NCBI GenBank assembly: GCA_947630475.1
Contig: CANRHR010000003.1
Coordinates: forward strand, 62,001-126,000
Reading direction: 5' to 3'
Length of the DNA stretch: 64,000 nt
DNA from: an uncultured Clostridia bacterium
GTDB taxonomy: Bacteria; Bacillota; Clostridia; Lachnospirales; CAG-274
The notes under the pieces were generated by a model. That model made no database searches, was not told the DNA's origin, and worked only from the letters and a program-made list of their open reading frames with translations. The position numbers and the translations under genes were made by a program. Shown here one piece after another: positions 1-7,206 of this stretch. How positions within the stretch are numbered: the stretch's first letter is position 1; the number at the start of each line of letters is the position of its first letter.

Positions 1-11
1 ATTTTCACATC

Positions 12-19
12 CCTCCTTT
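12..19 (-). promoter_or_regulatory. Ribosome binding site of a leftward gene starting at or beyond the window edge
   Basis: Read on the minus strand, AAAGGAGG lies 11 bases from the window edge. A start codon at the usual spacing would fall at or just outside the edge, so the coding sequence cannot be seen. An ATG at 10-8 is too close to be a likely start. Confidence 0.35.
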
Positions 20-110
20 GGGGACAATCCTCAGATGAACAAAGCTTGCTAAAAGAAGAAAACTATCTTAAATTATAATTATAAAAACATAAAAACAAAA
101 AAACAAAATT

Positions 111-297
111 TCAGACTGTCAAAAAACCCTGCTTTGAACAAGTAACTTAAAGCGTCGCAGACTTATAATCCGCAGGCGAAATTCACTTGCGCCGAGGAAA
201 ACAGCGAGTTTCAAGGGATTTTTAATCCCGATGGAATGAGCTGTTTATACATCTGTTTTTTTCTCGAAAAAGTCCAAATGGACTTTTTCGACACTCA
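111..297 (-). repeat. L element, copy A (structured interspersed repeat, about 187 bp)
   Basis: This is one of four copies of the same repeat and the only one on the minus strand. Read on the minus strand it has a 12-bp perfect hairpin (TCGAAAAAGTCC/GGACTTTTTCGA), an outer stem AAACAGC/GCTGTTT enclosing GGGATT-AAA-AATCCC, a 19-nt hairpin GGCG...CGCC, then the conserved block TCTGCGACGCTTTAAGT. The outer ends (TTGAGTGTC and GACAGTCTGA) form an imperfect inverted repeat. It contains no convincing ORF. With the R repeat at 345-400 it accounts for most of the gene-free first 450 bases. Confidence 0.85.
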
Positions 298-344
298 AAA
301 AATTTATCATTTTTCTTATTATTTTAAGGTTATCATAAATTTAA

Positions 345-400
345 ATCATCGTCAATGATATTTTAACAAGTAAGCACCCATCTCTTGTGGGTACTTACCG
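345..400 (-). repeat. R element (short interspersed repeat), copy R10
   Basis: On the minus strand it carries the R-family tail GCTTACTTGTTAAAATA next to a nested hairpin: outer arms GTAAG/CTTAC (370-374, 394-398) and inner arms ACCCA/TGGGT (376-380, 388-392). The hairpin lies just downstream of the small gene ending at 451 and could also act as its terminator. Confidence 0.6.
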
Positions 401-450
401 ATATCTTCAGTAAAAATACAGGCTCTCGCCAAAAGAAAATATTATTAATT

Positions 451-768
451 TCAAAGCTTAAATACAAGATATATCAAGAAGCAAATCATAACGGCACAAA
501 GAATTAAAACTGCATTTAAAATACTGTTCATTGTACAAGATTTTTTTTTGCTTCCAACTCTTTTTTCGGCAGTATTTTTTTTATATGAATAGGAAAAATC
601 GTGTTTTTTGTCACATCGGCTGTCAATATATCTTTTTATTATCTTTTCAGCCTCTTTAACCATATCCATAGGCATTTTTTTACAATTTTCATTTATAATA
701 AAAATCGCCTGTTCATACCAACCGGAATCTCTGCCGGATATTAAAATTACTTTTTTGTTATTTGACAT
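451..768 (-). CDS. Small C-terminally anchored membrane protein, unknown function
   Basis: This 105-residue protein has a soluble N-terminal part (about residues 1-50, with a W-Y-E-Q-A-I-F-I-I stretch), a lysine-rich middle, and one hydrophobic segment at about residues 81-103 that probably anchors it in the membrane with the N-terminus inside. An AAGGAAAA ribosome binding site precedes the ATG. The 58-residue gene at 814-990 lies 45 bp upstream on the same strand, so the two may be co-transcribed. I do not recognise the family and assign no function. Length, start and lysine-rich composition look like a real gene rather than a shadow frame. Confidence 0.6.
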   Translation of the reverse strand: MSNNKKVILISGRDSGWYEQAIFIINENCKKMPMDMVKEAEKIIKRYIDSRCDKKHDFSYSYKKNTAEKRVGSKKKSCTMNSILNAVLILCAVMICFLIYLVFKL

Positions 769-813
769 AATTATTTTCCTTTCTTACCTTTTGCCGTATT
801 ATTGCTTTAATTG

Positions 814-990
814 TCAATTAAGCTCCATTGCTTTTTCAAGCTTTCCTATTTCCGCCCTTGGAAAAACTCTTAAAAGAGCAATATACTGCTCCTTTGAAAG
901 ACCTTCCGATGTAAGATAAATATCAATTTTGCCGTCTGTGTCAGCATTTTCAAATCTTTTTTTAAGCTTTATAAAATCATTAACATCCAT
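814..990 (-). CDS. Small soluble protein of 58 residues, unknown function
   Basis: A short ORF reads MDVNDFIKLKKRFENA and ends KLEKAMELN. It has an AGGAGA ribosome binding site six bases before the ATG. The product is highly charged, with no signal peptide or membrane segment, and is probably mostly alpha-helical. It lies between the TauE/SafE half gene (stop at 1007) and the small membrane protein gene at 451-768, all on the minus strand, so a shared transcript is possible. I do not recognise the family. The good ribosome binding site and the operon-like position are the main support. Confidence 0.55.
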   Translation of the reverse strand: MDVNDFIKLKKRFENADTDGKIDIYLTSEGLSKEQYIALLRVFPRAEIGKLEKAMELN

Positions 991-1006
991 TTTATCATTC
1001 TCCTTT

Positions 1007-1396
1007 TTAGGTTGTTTTTGAACACTTGCTTCGTGATGATTCTTTCTTTTTAAAAATCTCGCTTAAACCCATTGCAATAAGAAAAAATCCAAAAAGCTTT
1101 TTTAATATGCCGTTATCTGTCATACCTGCCAAAATTGAACCGCATACAGCGCCTATAATGCCAAAAATAATAATTTTTTTTATAATTCTTTTTTCAACAT
1201 TGTTATTTTTAATATGAGTTATTAAAGCTATAATAGCAGTAGGTATAAAATATAAAAGATTTATATTTTGAGCAGCTTTTTGTTCATAATTAAGAAAAAT
1301 ACTCAAAGCAGGAATTAAAATTGTTCCTCCGCCGATGCCCATTCCGCTTATAATTCCTGATATAAGCCCTATTAAAAATAATATCAAAACATTCAT
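1007..1396 (-). CDS. TauE/SafE family permease, C-terminal half
   Basis: This 129-residue hydrophobic protein has the family's glycine-rich element near its N-terminus (SGMGIGGGTILIPAL) and about four membrane segments. Full TauE/SafE (DUF81) proteins are about 250 residues with two such repeats and export sulfite, sulfoacetate or related anions. Here the two repeats are separate genes: this start codon overlaps the stop of the upstream half by four bases (ATGA, 1393-1396), so the halves are probably translationally coupled and assemble together. A longer reading frame back to 1453 exists but would run into the upstream gene. The substrate cannot be deduced. Confidence 0.8.
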   Translation of the reverse strand: MNVLILFLIGLISGIISGMGIGGGTILIPALSIFLNYEQKAAQNINLLYFIPTAIIALITHIKNNNVEKRIIKKIIIFGIIGAVCGSILAGMTDNGILKKLFGFFLIAMGLSEIFKKKESSRSKCSKTT

Positions 1397-1749
1397 GTTA
1401 TCATCTTCACCGCCGCCAAAATCATAAAGCCGCCAAAAATTCTGTGAAGCCATATGCCGGATATTTTGCTTAAAAGCTTTGCGCCGATAAAACCGCCTGT
1501 CATGCCTCCTATACTTACAGCAATAACATCAGTCCATTTAACATAGCCGCTGCCAAGATATATAACAGCGCTTATTATGCACAGCGGCAAAATTACAGCT
1601 ATTGCCGTTGCATGGGCTTTATGCTCTTCTACGCCTAAAAATCTTTCAAGGCAGGGAACGACTATCGTTCCTCCTCCGGAGCCGAATAATCCGTTTAAAA
1701 ACCCTGTAACCGCTCCTATCGCAGCAGATATTAAAAAGCCAAAATTCAA
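1393..1749 (-). CDS. TauE/SafE family permease, N-terminal half
   Basis: This 118-residue membrane protein carries the first TauE/SafE repeat, with NGLFGSGGGTIVVPCL near residues 19-34 followed by further hydrophobic segments. The start appears to be TTG (MNFGFLIS), preceded by GGGGTGAT at good spacing. Its stop overlaps the start of the second half gene by four bases. Established knowledge: the family exports sulfur-containing or carboxylate anions across the cytoplasmic membrane. Inference: the two half-size proteins form one transporter. A one-gene ancestor split by mutation is less likely, because both halves have sensible starts. Confidence 0.8.
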   Translation of the reverse strand: MNFGFLISAAIGAVTGFLNGLFGSGGGTIVVPCLERFLGVEEHKAHATAIAVILPLCIISAVIYLGSGYVKWTDVIAVSIGGMTGGFIGAKLLSKISGIWLHRIFGGFMILAAVKMIT

Positions 1750-1777
1750 ACAAAATCACCCCATTATTTTTATCATA

Positions 1778-1861
1778 ATGATATTTCCGCTTACGCTGCG
1801 TAACCATAACCAACATTAAGCTAACCGTCTAAAGGGCGTTGGACTTACTTGTTGTTAAAAC
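1778..1861 (+). repeat. R element, copy R1
   Basis: It has the R-family head (ATGATATTTCCGCTTACGCT), a middle AACCAAC, and the tail GGACTTACTTGTTGTTAAAA. CCAAC/GTTGG can pair around the central hairpin. The repeat sits 29 bp upstream of the split TauE/SafE genes. The rest of the gap (1862-2072) is AT-rich; I see nothing else in it except the ribosome binding site of the truncated subtilase. Confidence 0.65.
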
Positions 1862-2072
1862 TGCCATAATTAATATTTTTAAACCTTAACAATGACATTG
1901 CCCTATGAATATATTTCCCTCAACAGTAAAATTTTATGCACACAGCTAAAAAAAATATATTCTGTATTTTTTAAGTCTAAATCTGTTGATATACAAATTA
2001 AAAAATTTTTTAAAGTATCACTATTTGATTTTTTATCATAAACTAAAAATAAAAAATAAAGGACTATGTTTT

Positions 2073-2519
2073 ATGAGTTTAAAAGAAGATAATAATTCAG
2101 ACTGTGATGAAAAAATACAAATTATAGTTGAATGCTCTCTTGACAAAGAAGCTGCCACACTTATAAATCAAATAGGAAAAATCAAGCGTTCTATATCCTG
2201 CATCAATGCCTATGTTGTTGAAATAAACAAAAATGACTTGGAAAAACTTAAAAATATTAAATGTCTTAGAGCGCTTTATAACAATACGCACATAACAGCT
2301 CAAATGAATAAAGCGAGAAAAACTGTAAATGCCGATTATGCCCAGCAAAAAGGTTTTAGCGGAAAAAACGTTACAATAGCAATACTTGATACCGGAATTG
2401 CTCCGTTAAATGATTTTGTATATCCAAAAAACAGAATCATTTGCTTTAAGGATTTTATAAACAATAAATCAGAGCCTTATGATGACAACGGGCACGGAAC
2501 CCACCTACGGTATAAATAA
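2073..2519 (+). pseudogene. Truncated subtilisin-like serine protease (S8 family), 5' part only
   Basis: The 148-residue reading frame begins MSLKEDNNSD after an AAAGGAC ribosome binding site. It has a prodomain-like region (about residues 15-75), then the start of an S8 catalytic domain with the aspartate motif AILDTGI (Asp106) and the histidine motif DDNGHGTH (His141). Four residues after the histidine motif the frame ends (LRYK, stop at 2517-2519). The oxyanion asparagine and catalytic serine regions, about two thirds of a normal subtilase, are absent, so the product cannot be a protease. The convergent gene at 2540-3268 is also cut short against the same spot, suggesting a deletion or a bad join near 2505-2540. 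Confidence 0.8.
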
Positions 2520-2539
2520 AAACAGCAAAATATGCCATA

Positions 2540-3268
2540 TCACAAACAGCGCAGATTAATACACCTCTTTTCGTCAAATAAATCATTTGAGCCTGCAAAA
2601 ACAGTATTTATTTTGTCTATTGAAGAATTTTTATAATCCAATTTTCTTCTGATTTTAGAATAGCTTATATATTCATATTTATTATCAGCATTTATAAAAC
2701 CTTTTTTAACGCCATCAAAGCCTGCTGCAACTCCTTTCAAACTTTCATCTGTGCTTTTTGGATATTTTTCTCTTATGCATTTGCAAAGCTTATCCAAATC
2801 TATAAAACCGCTTGCCTTGGCAATAGCCCCAATCATAACCATATTAATTTTTGTCTTAAGCTCTGTCGCTATTTTTAAAGCATCGATAACATAAAGTGTG
2901 CCCGCATACATTTTAATGCTGTCCCTTACCTTTTGAATGTCAGTTTGGCTTGTATTTACTATAACCGAAGTATTTTCATCAACTCCTGCCATAAGCATTT
3001 GCTTATCGGCAAGCCTATCATGAAAAATACAAAGTATATCAGGTTTTTCTATAGGCGAATTTATTTTTATTGGCAAATCATTTTTTGAATATCTTATAAA
3101 GCTTTTAACAGCAGCTCCTATTTTCTCCGATCCGCAGCCCGAAAAACTTGACGCATTAAAGCCAAGATAAAGAGCGCCACATTCTCCTAAAATTTTAGCC
3201 GCCAAATTTGCTCCAAGCCCGCCTATGCTTTCAAGCCTTATTTCAAAAAAATCATTTTTAAACTCCAT
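2540..3268 (-). CDS. 2-oxoacid:acceptor oxidoreductase gamma subunit, 3' end lost
   Basis: The 242-residue product starts at MEFKNDFFEIR after GGAGGG. Its first ~190 residues look like the gamma subunit/domain of pyruvate/2-oxoacid:ferredoxin oxidoreductases (GGLGANLAAKILGE near the N-terminus, then a Rossmann-like body). Such enzymes also need alpha, beta and ferredoxin subunits, none of which is present here. The last residues, FDEKRCINLRCL, look like the start of a 2[4Fe-4S] ferredoxin domain thrown out of frame: dropping one base after CIN would give C-A-V-C-D-M, restoring CxxCxxC. The remainder is missing where it meets the truncated subtilase. The protein is probably non-functional alone. 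Confidence 0.65.
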   Translation of the reverse strand: MEFKNDFFEIRLESIGGLGANLAAKILGECGALYLGFNASSFSGCGSEKIGAAVKSFIRYSKNDLPIKINSPIEKPDILCIFHDRLADKQMLMAGVDENTSVIVNTSQTDIQKVRDSIKMYAGTLYVIDALKIATELKTKINMVMIGAIAKASGFIDLDKLCKCIREKYPKSTDESLKGVAAGFDGVKKGFINADNKYEYISYSKIRRKLDYKNSSIDKINTVFAGSNDLFDEKRCINLRCL

Positions 3269-3389
3269 ATTATCCCTCCAAAAGGTTTTGCCGTTATTAT
3301 TTCTCAATAAATATAAAATATGCCTTATTTATAAAAATAATTTAACATAACCTTTACAAAATATAATTTAATATGGTAAATTAATATCA

Positions 3390-3421
3390 TATGAAAAAAG
3401 AATATTTAACTTTTTTCATAA
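3390..3421. promoter_or_regulatory. Perfect 11-bp inverted repeat upstream of the amino-acid ABC operon (possible operator)
   Basis: The arms TATGAAAAAAG and CTTTTTTCATA are separated by about nine bases and lie 30-60 bp upstream of the binding-protein start codon. A weak TTTACA-like -35 sits about 40 bp further upstream. The position suits an operator or a leader hairpin. No regulator can be named from sequence alone. Confidence 0.4.
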
Positions 3422-3450
3422 ATTATTAAATTTTATCGGAGGCAAAAATT

Positions 3451-4284
3451 ATGAAAAAATTATTAGCATTTGCAGTTTCGGCGATCATGCTTTTAAGCTT
3501 TGCCGGCTGCTCAAACAGCGCAGAAAAATCTAATAAAACTGAAGCCCAAACTCAGACGGCAGCACCAGAAACCGAAAGCAATGAAAACAACAAAACGACT
3601 GATAAAATTATAATCGGTCTTGATGAAAACTTTCCGCCAATGGGCTTTAGAGATGAGAACAACGAAATTACAGGCTTTGATGTTGATCTTGCAAAGGCAG
3701 CGGCTGAAAAAATGGGCGTTGAGGCTGAATTTCAGCCTATCAACTGGTCAAGCAAAGAACTTGAATTGGATTCCGGAAAAGTTGACCTTCTTTGGAATGG
3801 CCTTACAATAACCGATGAGCGAAGAGAAAATATGGAATTTACAAATCCTTATCTTGCCAATAAGCAGGTTATTATGGTTAAAAACGAATCCGAAATAACT
3901 TCAAAAGCAGATCTTGCAGGTAAAAATATAGGTATTCAAAAAGAGTCTTCAGCCGTTGATGCCGTAAATGCCGATCCTATAGCTTCTGAACTCAATTTAA
4001 ATGAATACGATGATAATATTTTGGCATTTACCGATCTCGAAATCGGAAGAGTTGACGCCGTTGTTGTTGATGAAATAGTAGCAAGATATTATATCAGCAC
4101 AAATGATACAGATTTTAAGCTGCTTGACGAAGACTTCGGCGATGAAGTATACGGCGTTGCGGCAAAGAAAGGAAACACTGAGCTTATAAACAAGCTTCAG
4201 GCTGCCCTTGACGAAATTAAAGATGACGGAACAGCCGCTGAAATTTCTCAAAAATGGTTTGGCGAAGATATTTATCTTCATTAA
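3451..4284 (+). CDS. Polar amino-acid ABC transporter, substrate-binding lipoprotein
   Basis: The 277-residue protein starts after GGAGG and has a lipoprotein signal peptide with lipobox LSFAGC (Cys20), then a Thr/Glu-rich linker and a family 3 solute-binding fold (GLDENFPPMGFRDENNEITGFDVDLAKAAAEKMG). It captures an amino acid outside the membrane and delivers it to the permease at 4376-5023, with energy from the ATPase at 5046-5789; the three genes form a complete operon. The sequence pattern resembles cystine/polar amino-acid binders, but the ligand cannot be fixed from sequence. It is the first operon gene and is probably expressed most, given the hairpin after it. Confidence 0.9.
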   Translation: MKKLLAFAVSAIMLLSFAGCSNSAEKSNKTEAQTQTAAPETESNENNKTTDKIIIGLDENFPPMGFRDENNEITGFDVDLAKAAAEKMGVEAEFQPINWSSKELELDSGKVDLLWNGLTITDERRENMEFTNPYLANKQVIMVKNESEITSKADLAGKNIGIQKESSAVDAVNADPIASELNLNEYDDNILAFTDLEIGRVDAVVVDEIVARYYISTNDTDFKLLDEDFGDEVYGVAAKKGNTELINKLQAALDEIKDDGTAAEISQKWFGEDIYLH

Positions 4285-4314
4285 ACAAACTTAAGCTCTC
4301 AGGGCTGTTATATT

Positions 4315-4349
4315 CCTGCCCCACCAAAATATTTACTTATCGGGGCAGG
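4315..4349 (+). terminator. Intra-operon hairpin between binding protein and permease
   Basis: CCTGCCCC (4315-4322) and GGGGCAGG (4342-4349) form an 8-bp GC-rich stem with a 19-nt loop and no T run. Such hairpins commonly stabilise or partly terminate transcripts so that the binding protein is made in excess over the membrane parts. Confidence 0.55.
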
Positions 4350-4375
4350 ATCCCCAATTATAAGGAGGCTCTTTA

Positions 4376-5023
4376 ATGGAACTAAAGCAATGGATAAGCC
4401 AAATGTCGATAGGCTCTCTTCTTACGCTTAAATTATTTTTTGCAACAATTTTTATTTCTCTTATTTTAGGCTTGGCTACAACATTTTTATACACAAGCAA
4501 AAACAAATACATAAGCAAAATAACAGGCTTTTACATTTTAATAATGAGAGGAACTCCGCTTCTTTTACAAATTTTCTTTGTATTTTTTGGCCTTCCCTAT
4601 CTTCCTTTTATAGGAAAATATCTTGTATTTGACAGATTCACTGCCGGGGCTGTCGCATTTATTTTAAATTATACCGCATATTATGCAGAAATATTTAGAG
4701 GCGGTCTTTTATCTATAGACAACGGTCAGTATGAGGCGGCAAAAGTTCTCGGTATGACTGCGCTGCAAACAAAATTTAAAATTATACTGCCCCAAATGTT
4801 TAGAGTATCTCTTCCGGCGATAAGCAATGAGGCTATTATATTGGTTAAGGATACGGCTTTAATAACAACGATAGGCTTAACCGATCTGCTTCAGGTAACA
4901 AAAACAATAGTAAACAGAACCACAAACATATCAGCCTTTGTTGTTGCGGCGCTTTTTTATCTTGTTATGAGTTATATTTTAACAATTTTCTTTAAGTTTT
5001 TAGAAAAGCGTTTTGCATATTAA
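4376..5023 (+). CDS. Polar amino-acid ABC transporter, permease
   Basis: A 215-residue integral membrane protein of the HisM/GlnP type with about five hydrophobic segments. The cytoplasmic EAA loop that contacts the ATPase is visible as GGLLSIDNGQYEAAKVLGM near residues 117-135. An AAGGAGG ribosome binding site precedes the ATG. Only one permease gene is present, so it probably works as a homodimer. It lies between the binding protein gene and the ATPase gene and shares their transcript; the ATPase start follows 22 bases after this stop. Confidence 0.9.
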   Translation: MELKQWISQMSIGSLLTLKLFFATIFISLILGLATTFLYTSKNKYISKITGFYILIMRGTPLLLQIFFVFFGLPYLPFIGKYLVFDRFTAGAVAFILNYTAYYAEIFRGGLLSIDNGQYEAAKVLGMTALQTKFKIILPQMFRVSLPAISNEAIILVKDTALITTIGLTDLLQVTKTIVNRTTNISAFVVAALFYLVMSYILTIFFKFLEKRFAY

Positions 5024-5045
5024 TCTTGAAAGGAAACAAATTAAG

Positions 5046-5789
5046 ATGAATATGATCGAGGTTAAAAATCTAAAAAAAAGCTTTGGTGATTTAGAGGTTT
5101 TAAAGGATATAAGCTTTGATGTAAAAAAGGGAGAGGTTATAGCTGCCTTAGGCCCAAGCGGCTCTGGGAAAAGCACTCTTCTGCGCTCATTGATAGAGCT
5201 TGAAAAAATAGACGGCGGAAGCATAATAATAGAAGGAAATTTCCTTTGCAAAGACGGTAAATATCCTCCTGAAAAAAAAATTGCCGCTATACGCTCAAAA
5301 ATGGGGATGGTTTTTCAGCATTTTAATCTTTTCCCTCATATGAGTGTAAAAGACAATCTTATTTGTGCGCCGCTTATGCAAAAGACTGCGCCAAAAAACG
5401 AACTTATTAAAAAATGCCAAGCACTGCTTGACAAGGTTGGTCTTATAGATAAAATAGATGCTGCTCCGTCAAGCCTTTCGGGCGGACAGAAACAAAGGGT
5501 AGCAATAGCAAGAGCTCTTATGCTCAATCCTGATATTCTTTTGTTTGATGAGCCTACATCCGCTCTTGACCCTGAGCTTACAAAAGAGGTTTTAAATGTA
5601 ATAAAGCAGCTTGCCGAAGACAAAATGACAATGATAATAGTCACCCACGAAATAGGATTTGCCTATGAAGCAGCCGATAAAATCCTATTTATGACAGATG
5701 GCTATATTTTAGATTATGATACACCGGAAAAAGTTTTAAAAAACAACTCAAACGAAAGAATAAATCAATTTTTAAATAATGTAATTTAA
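5046..5789 (+). CDS. Polar amino-acid ABC transporter, ATP-binding protein
   Basis: The 247-residue ATPase has Walker A GPSGSGKST (36-44), Q-loop region MGMVFQHFNLFPHMSV, signature LSGGQKQRVAIARAL, Walker B ILLFDEP and switch histidine THEIGFA, matching the GlnQ/HisP group. The start is set at ATG 5046 (MNMIEVKNLKKSFG) because AAAGGAAA lies nine bases upstream; the frame is open back to 5013 but that start lacks a site. It energises the permease at 4376-5023. Transcription probably ends at the hairpin just after it. Confidence 0.92.
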   Translation: MNMIEVKNLKKSFGDLEVLKDISFDVKKGEVIAALGPSGSGKSTLLRSLIELEKIDGGSIIIEGNFLCKDGKYPPEKKIAAIRSKMGMVFQHFNLFPHMSVKDNLICAPLMQKTAPKNELIKKCQALLDKVGLIDKIDAAPSSLSGGQKQRVAIARALMLNPDILLFDEPTSALDPELTKEVLNVIKQLAEDKMTMIIVTHEIGFAYEAADKILFMTDGYILDYDTPEKVLKNNSNERINQFLNNVI

Positions 5790-5799
5790 CAAAAGTTAA

Positions 5800-5830
5800 G
5801 TTTATTGACAGTCTGAAACTGTCAATAAAC
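5800..5830. terminator. Perfect 13-bp palindromic hairpin after the amino-acid ABC operon
   Basis: The arms GTTTATTGACAGT and ACTGTCAATAAAC are separated by CTGAA. The hairpin lies between the ABC operon and the convergent metallo-hydrolase gene and could terminate both. There is no strong T run. Its arms match the terminal sequence of the L elements (TTTATTGACAGTCTGA), so it may be a solo end or a remnant of that family. Confidence 0.55.
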
Positions 5831-5851
5831 CCTATTATTTTGCTTAATTTT

Positions 5852-6736
5852 TTATTTTGACCAAATAAATCTATTATCTTTAAATGAGGCAGTTATTTCG
5901 CCTTTATCCTTAAGCCATGAAAGATATGACTTTATTGTGCTGCCAACTAAAAAATACTGTTCAAAATTCATTGTCAAAGAATAATAATCAAAAATTTTTT
6001 TAAGAAGATCTTCAAAACACATAGGTTCTTTTAATATTGCCTGTATTTTTTCAGAAATTTCATAAACCTTTTCCCTGTTAAGCTCCACCAAAGCTTTTAA
6101 AGTTTCTAAGCTGTCGCAAACTTCAGCATGGGAGGGAACAAAAAACGATGCATCAATATTCTCAACTCTATCTAATGTTTCAAGATATTGTTCTATATCA
6201 TAAATAAAAGAGATATGATATTTTTTAATTATATTCTCACCTAAAACACAATCTGCAATAAAGGCAACATTATCCGGTGTACATATGCCTATCATATCAA
6301 AAAAATGACCCTTTAACGGTATAGGCTTCAATTCCTTTGGAAAATCTTCATCTGAAATATCAACAGCATTACTTTTTTCAGCAAGAAAAAATTTATGTTT
6401 TAAATCCTTAAACGGAAATCCACCATATAAAAATGATGATTCTAAAATAGGATAATTTATAAACGCCGTTTCAATACCGCAGGAAAATATTTTACAGCCC
6501 GTTTGGTTCTGCAAATATTTGTTTCCTCCTATATGGTCTGCATTGGAATGAGTATTTATTATTCCCTTTAAATCCCAATTTTTTTCATCTAATATTTTTT
6601 TAATTTTTCTGCCAACCTGCTTATCATTTCCGCTGTCTATCAAATAAACCTCGTTGTCATTTACCCTATATATGCCTATTTTGGACGGACAATTTATATA
6701 ATAACTGTTTTTTCCCGCTTGTATTAACTCAAACAA
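5852..6736 (-). CDS. Metallo-beta-lactamase fold hydrolase, variant metal motif
   Basis: A 294-residue cytoplasmic protein with an MBL-fold core. The usual HxHxDH metal motif reads H-S-N-A-D-H (His63, Asn65, Asp67, His68), followed by GG. Further family positions appear as LKGHFFDMIG, FIADCV and the late PSHAEV. One metal-binding histidine is thus replaced by asparagine. The C-terminal ~80 residues look like a helical winged-helix-type extension. Its start lies 32 bp downstream of the response regulator's stop, so it may be the last gene of the kinase/regulator operon. The substrate is unknown. Confidence 0.75.
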   Translation of the reverse strand: MFELIQAGKNSYYINCPSKIGIYRVNDNEVYLIDSGNDKQVGRKIKKILDEKNWDLKGIINTHSNADHIGGNKYLQNQTGCKIFSCGIETAFINYPILESSFLYGGFPFKDLKHKFFLAEKSNAVDISDEDFPKELKPIPLKGHFFDMIGICTPDNVAFIADCVLGENIIKKYHISFIYDIEQYLETLDRVENIDASFFVPSHAEVCDSLETLKALVELNREKVYEISEKIQAILKEPMCFEDLLKKIFDYYSLTMNFEQYFLVGSTIKSYLSWLKDKGEITASFKDNRFIWSK

Positions 6737-6768
6737 TTTTCTCTCCCCTTATACACAGATTTGGTTTT

Positions 6769-7152
6769 TTATTTGCCGCCTCTTTTCTTATCTATAAAAA
6801 ATTGATTTATTTTTACAAGCAGATCTTCCATTCTGTAAGGCTTAAGAACATAACCTATTACTCCATCAAGGCTCAATATTTTAAGTATTTTTTCTTTGTC
6901 GTTTACAGCTGTCAAAAATAAAACCGGATATTTTTTGTCGGGATATTGTTTTCTTATTTTATCAAACACCTGAAATCCGTCCATTCCCGGCATAAGCACA
7001 TCTAAAATTATTAAATCAGGCTCACTAAACTCAAGCCTTTGAAGCGCTTGAGTTCCTGATTTAACCAATGTAAGCTTATACTTATCCATCATAGCATTTT
7101 TTATATTCATAAGATTTATAGAAACATCATCAACAACCAATATTTCTTTCAT
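6769..7152 (-). CDS. Single-domain response regulator (CheY-like)
   Basis: A 127-residue stand-alone receiver domain: acidic pair ILVVDD, phospho-acceptor Asp51 in LIILDVLMPGMDG, switch residues in FLTAVND and lysine in VLKPYR. There is no output domain. I place the start at ATG 7152 (MKEILVVDD); a GTG two codons earlier is nearer the GGAGGATAA site and cannot be excluded. It lies 54 bp downstream of the hybrid kinase at 7207-9939 and is the natural acceptor for that kinase's HPt domain. How it signals onward (protein binding, or acting on the neighbouring hydrolase) is not visible. Confidence 0.88.
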   Translation of the reverse strand: MKEILVVDDVSINLMNIKNAMMDKYKLTLVKSGTQALQRLEFSEPDLIILDVLMPGMDGFQVFDKIRKQYPDKKYPVLFLTAVNDKEKILKILSLDGVIGYVLKPYRMEDLLVKINQFFIDKKRGGK

Positions 7153-7206
7153 AAACACTTATCCTCCCAAATCAGCCAAAAATTTTTATTTCAAGACTGA
7201 ATTTTA

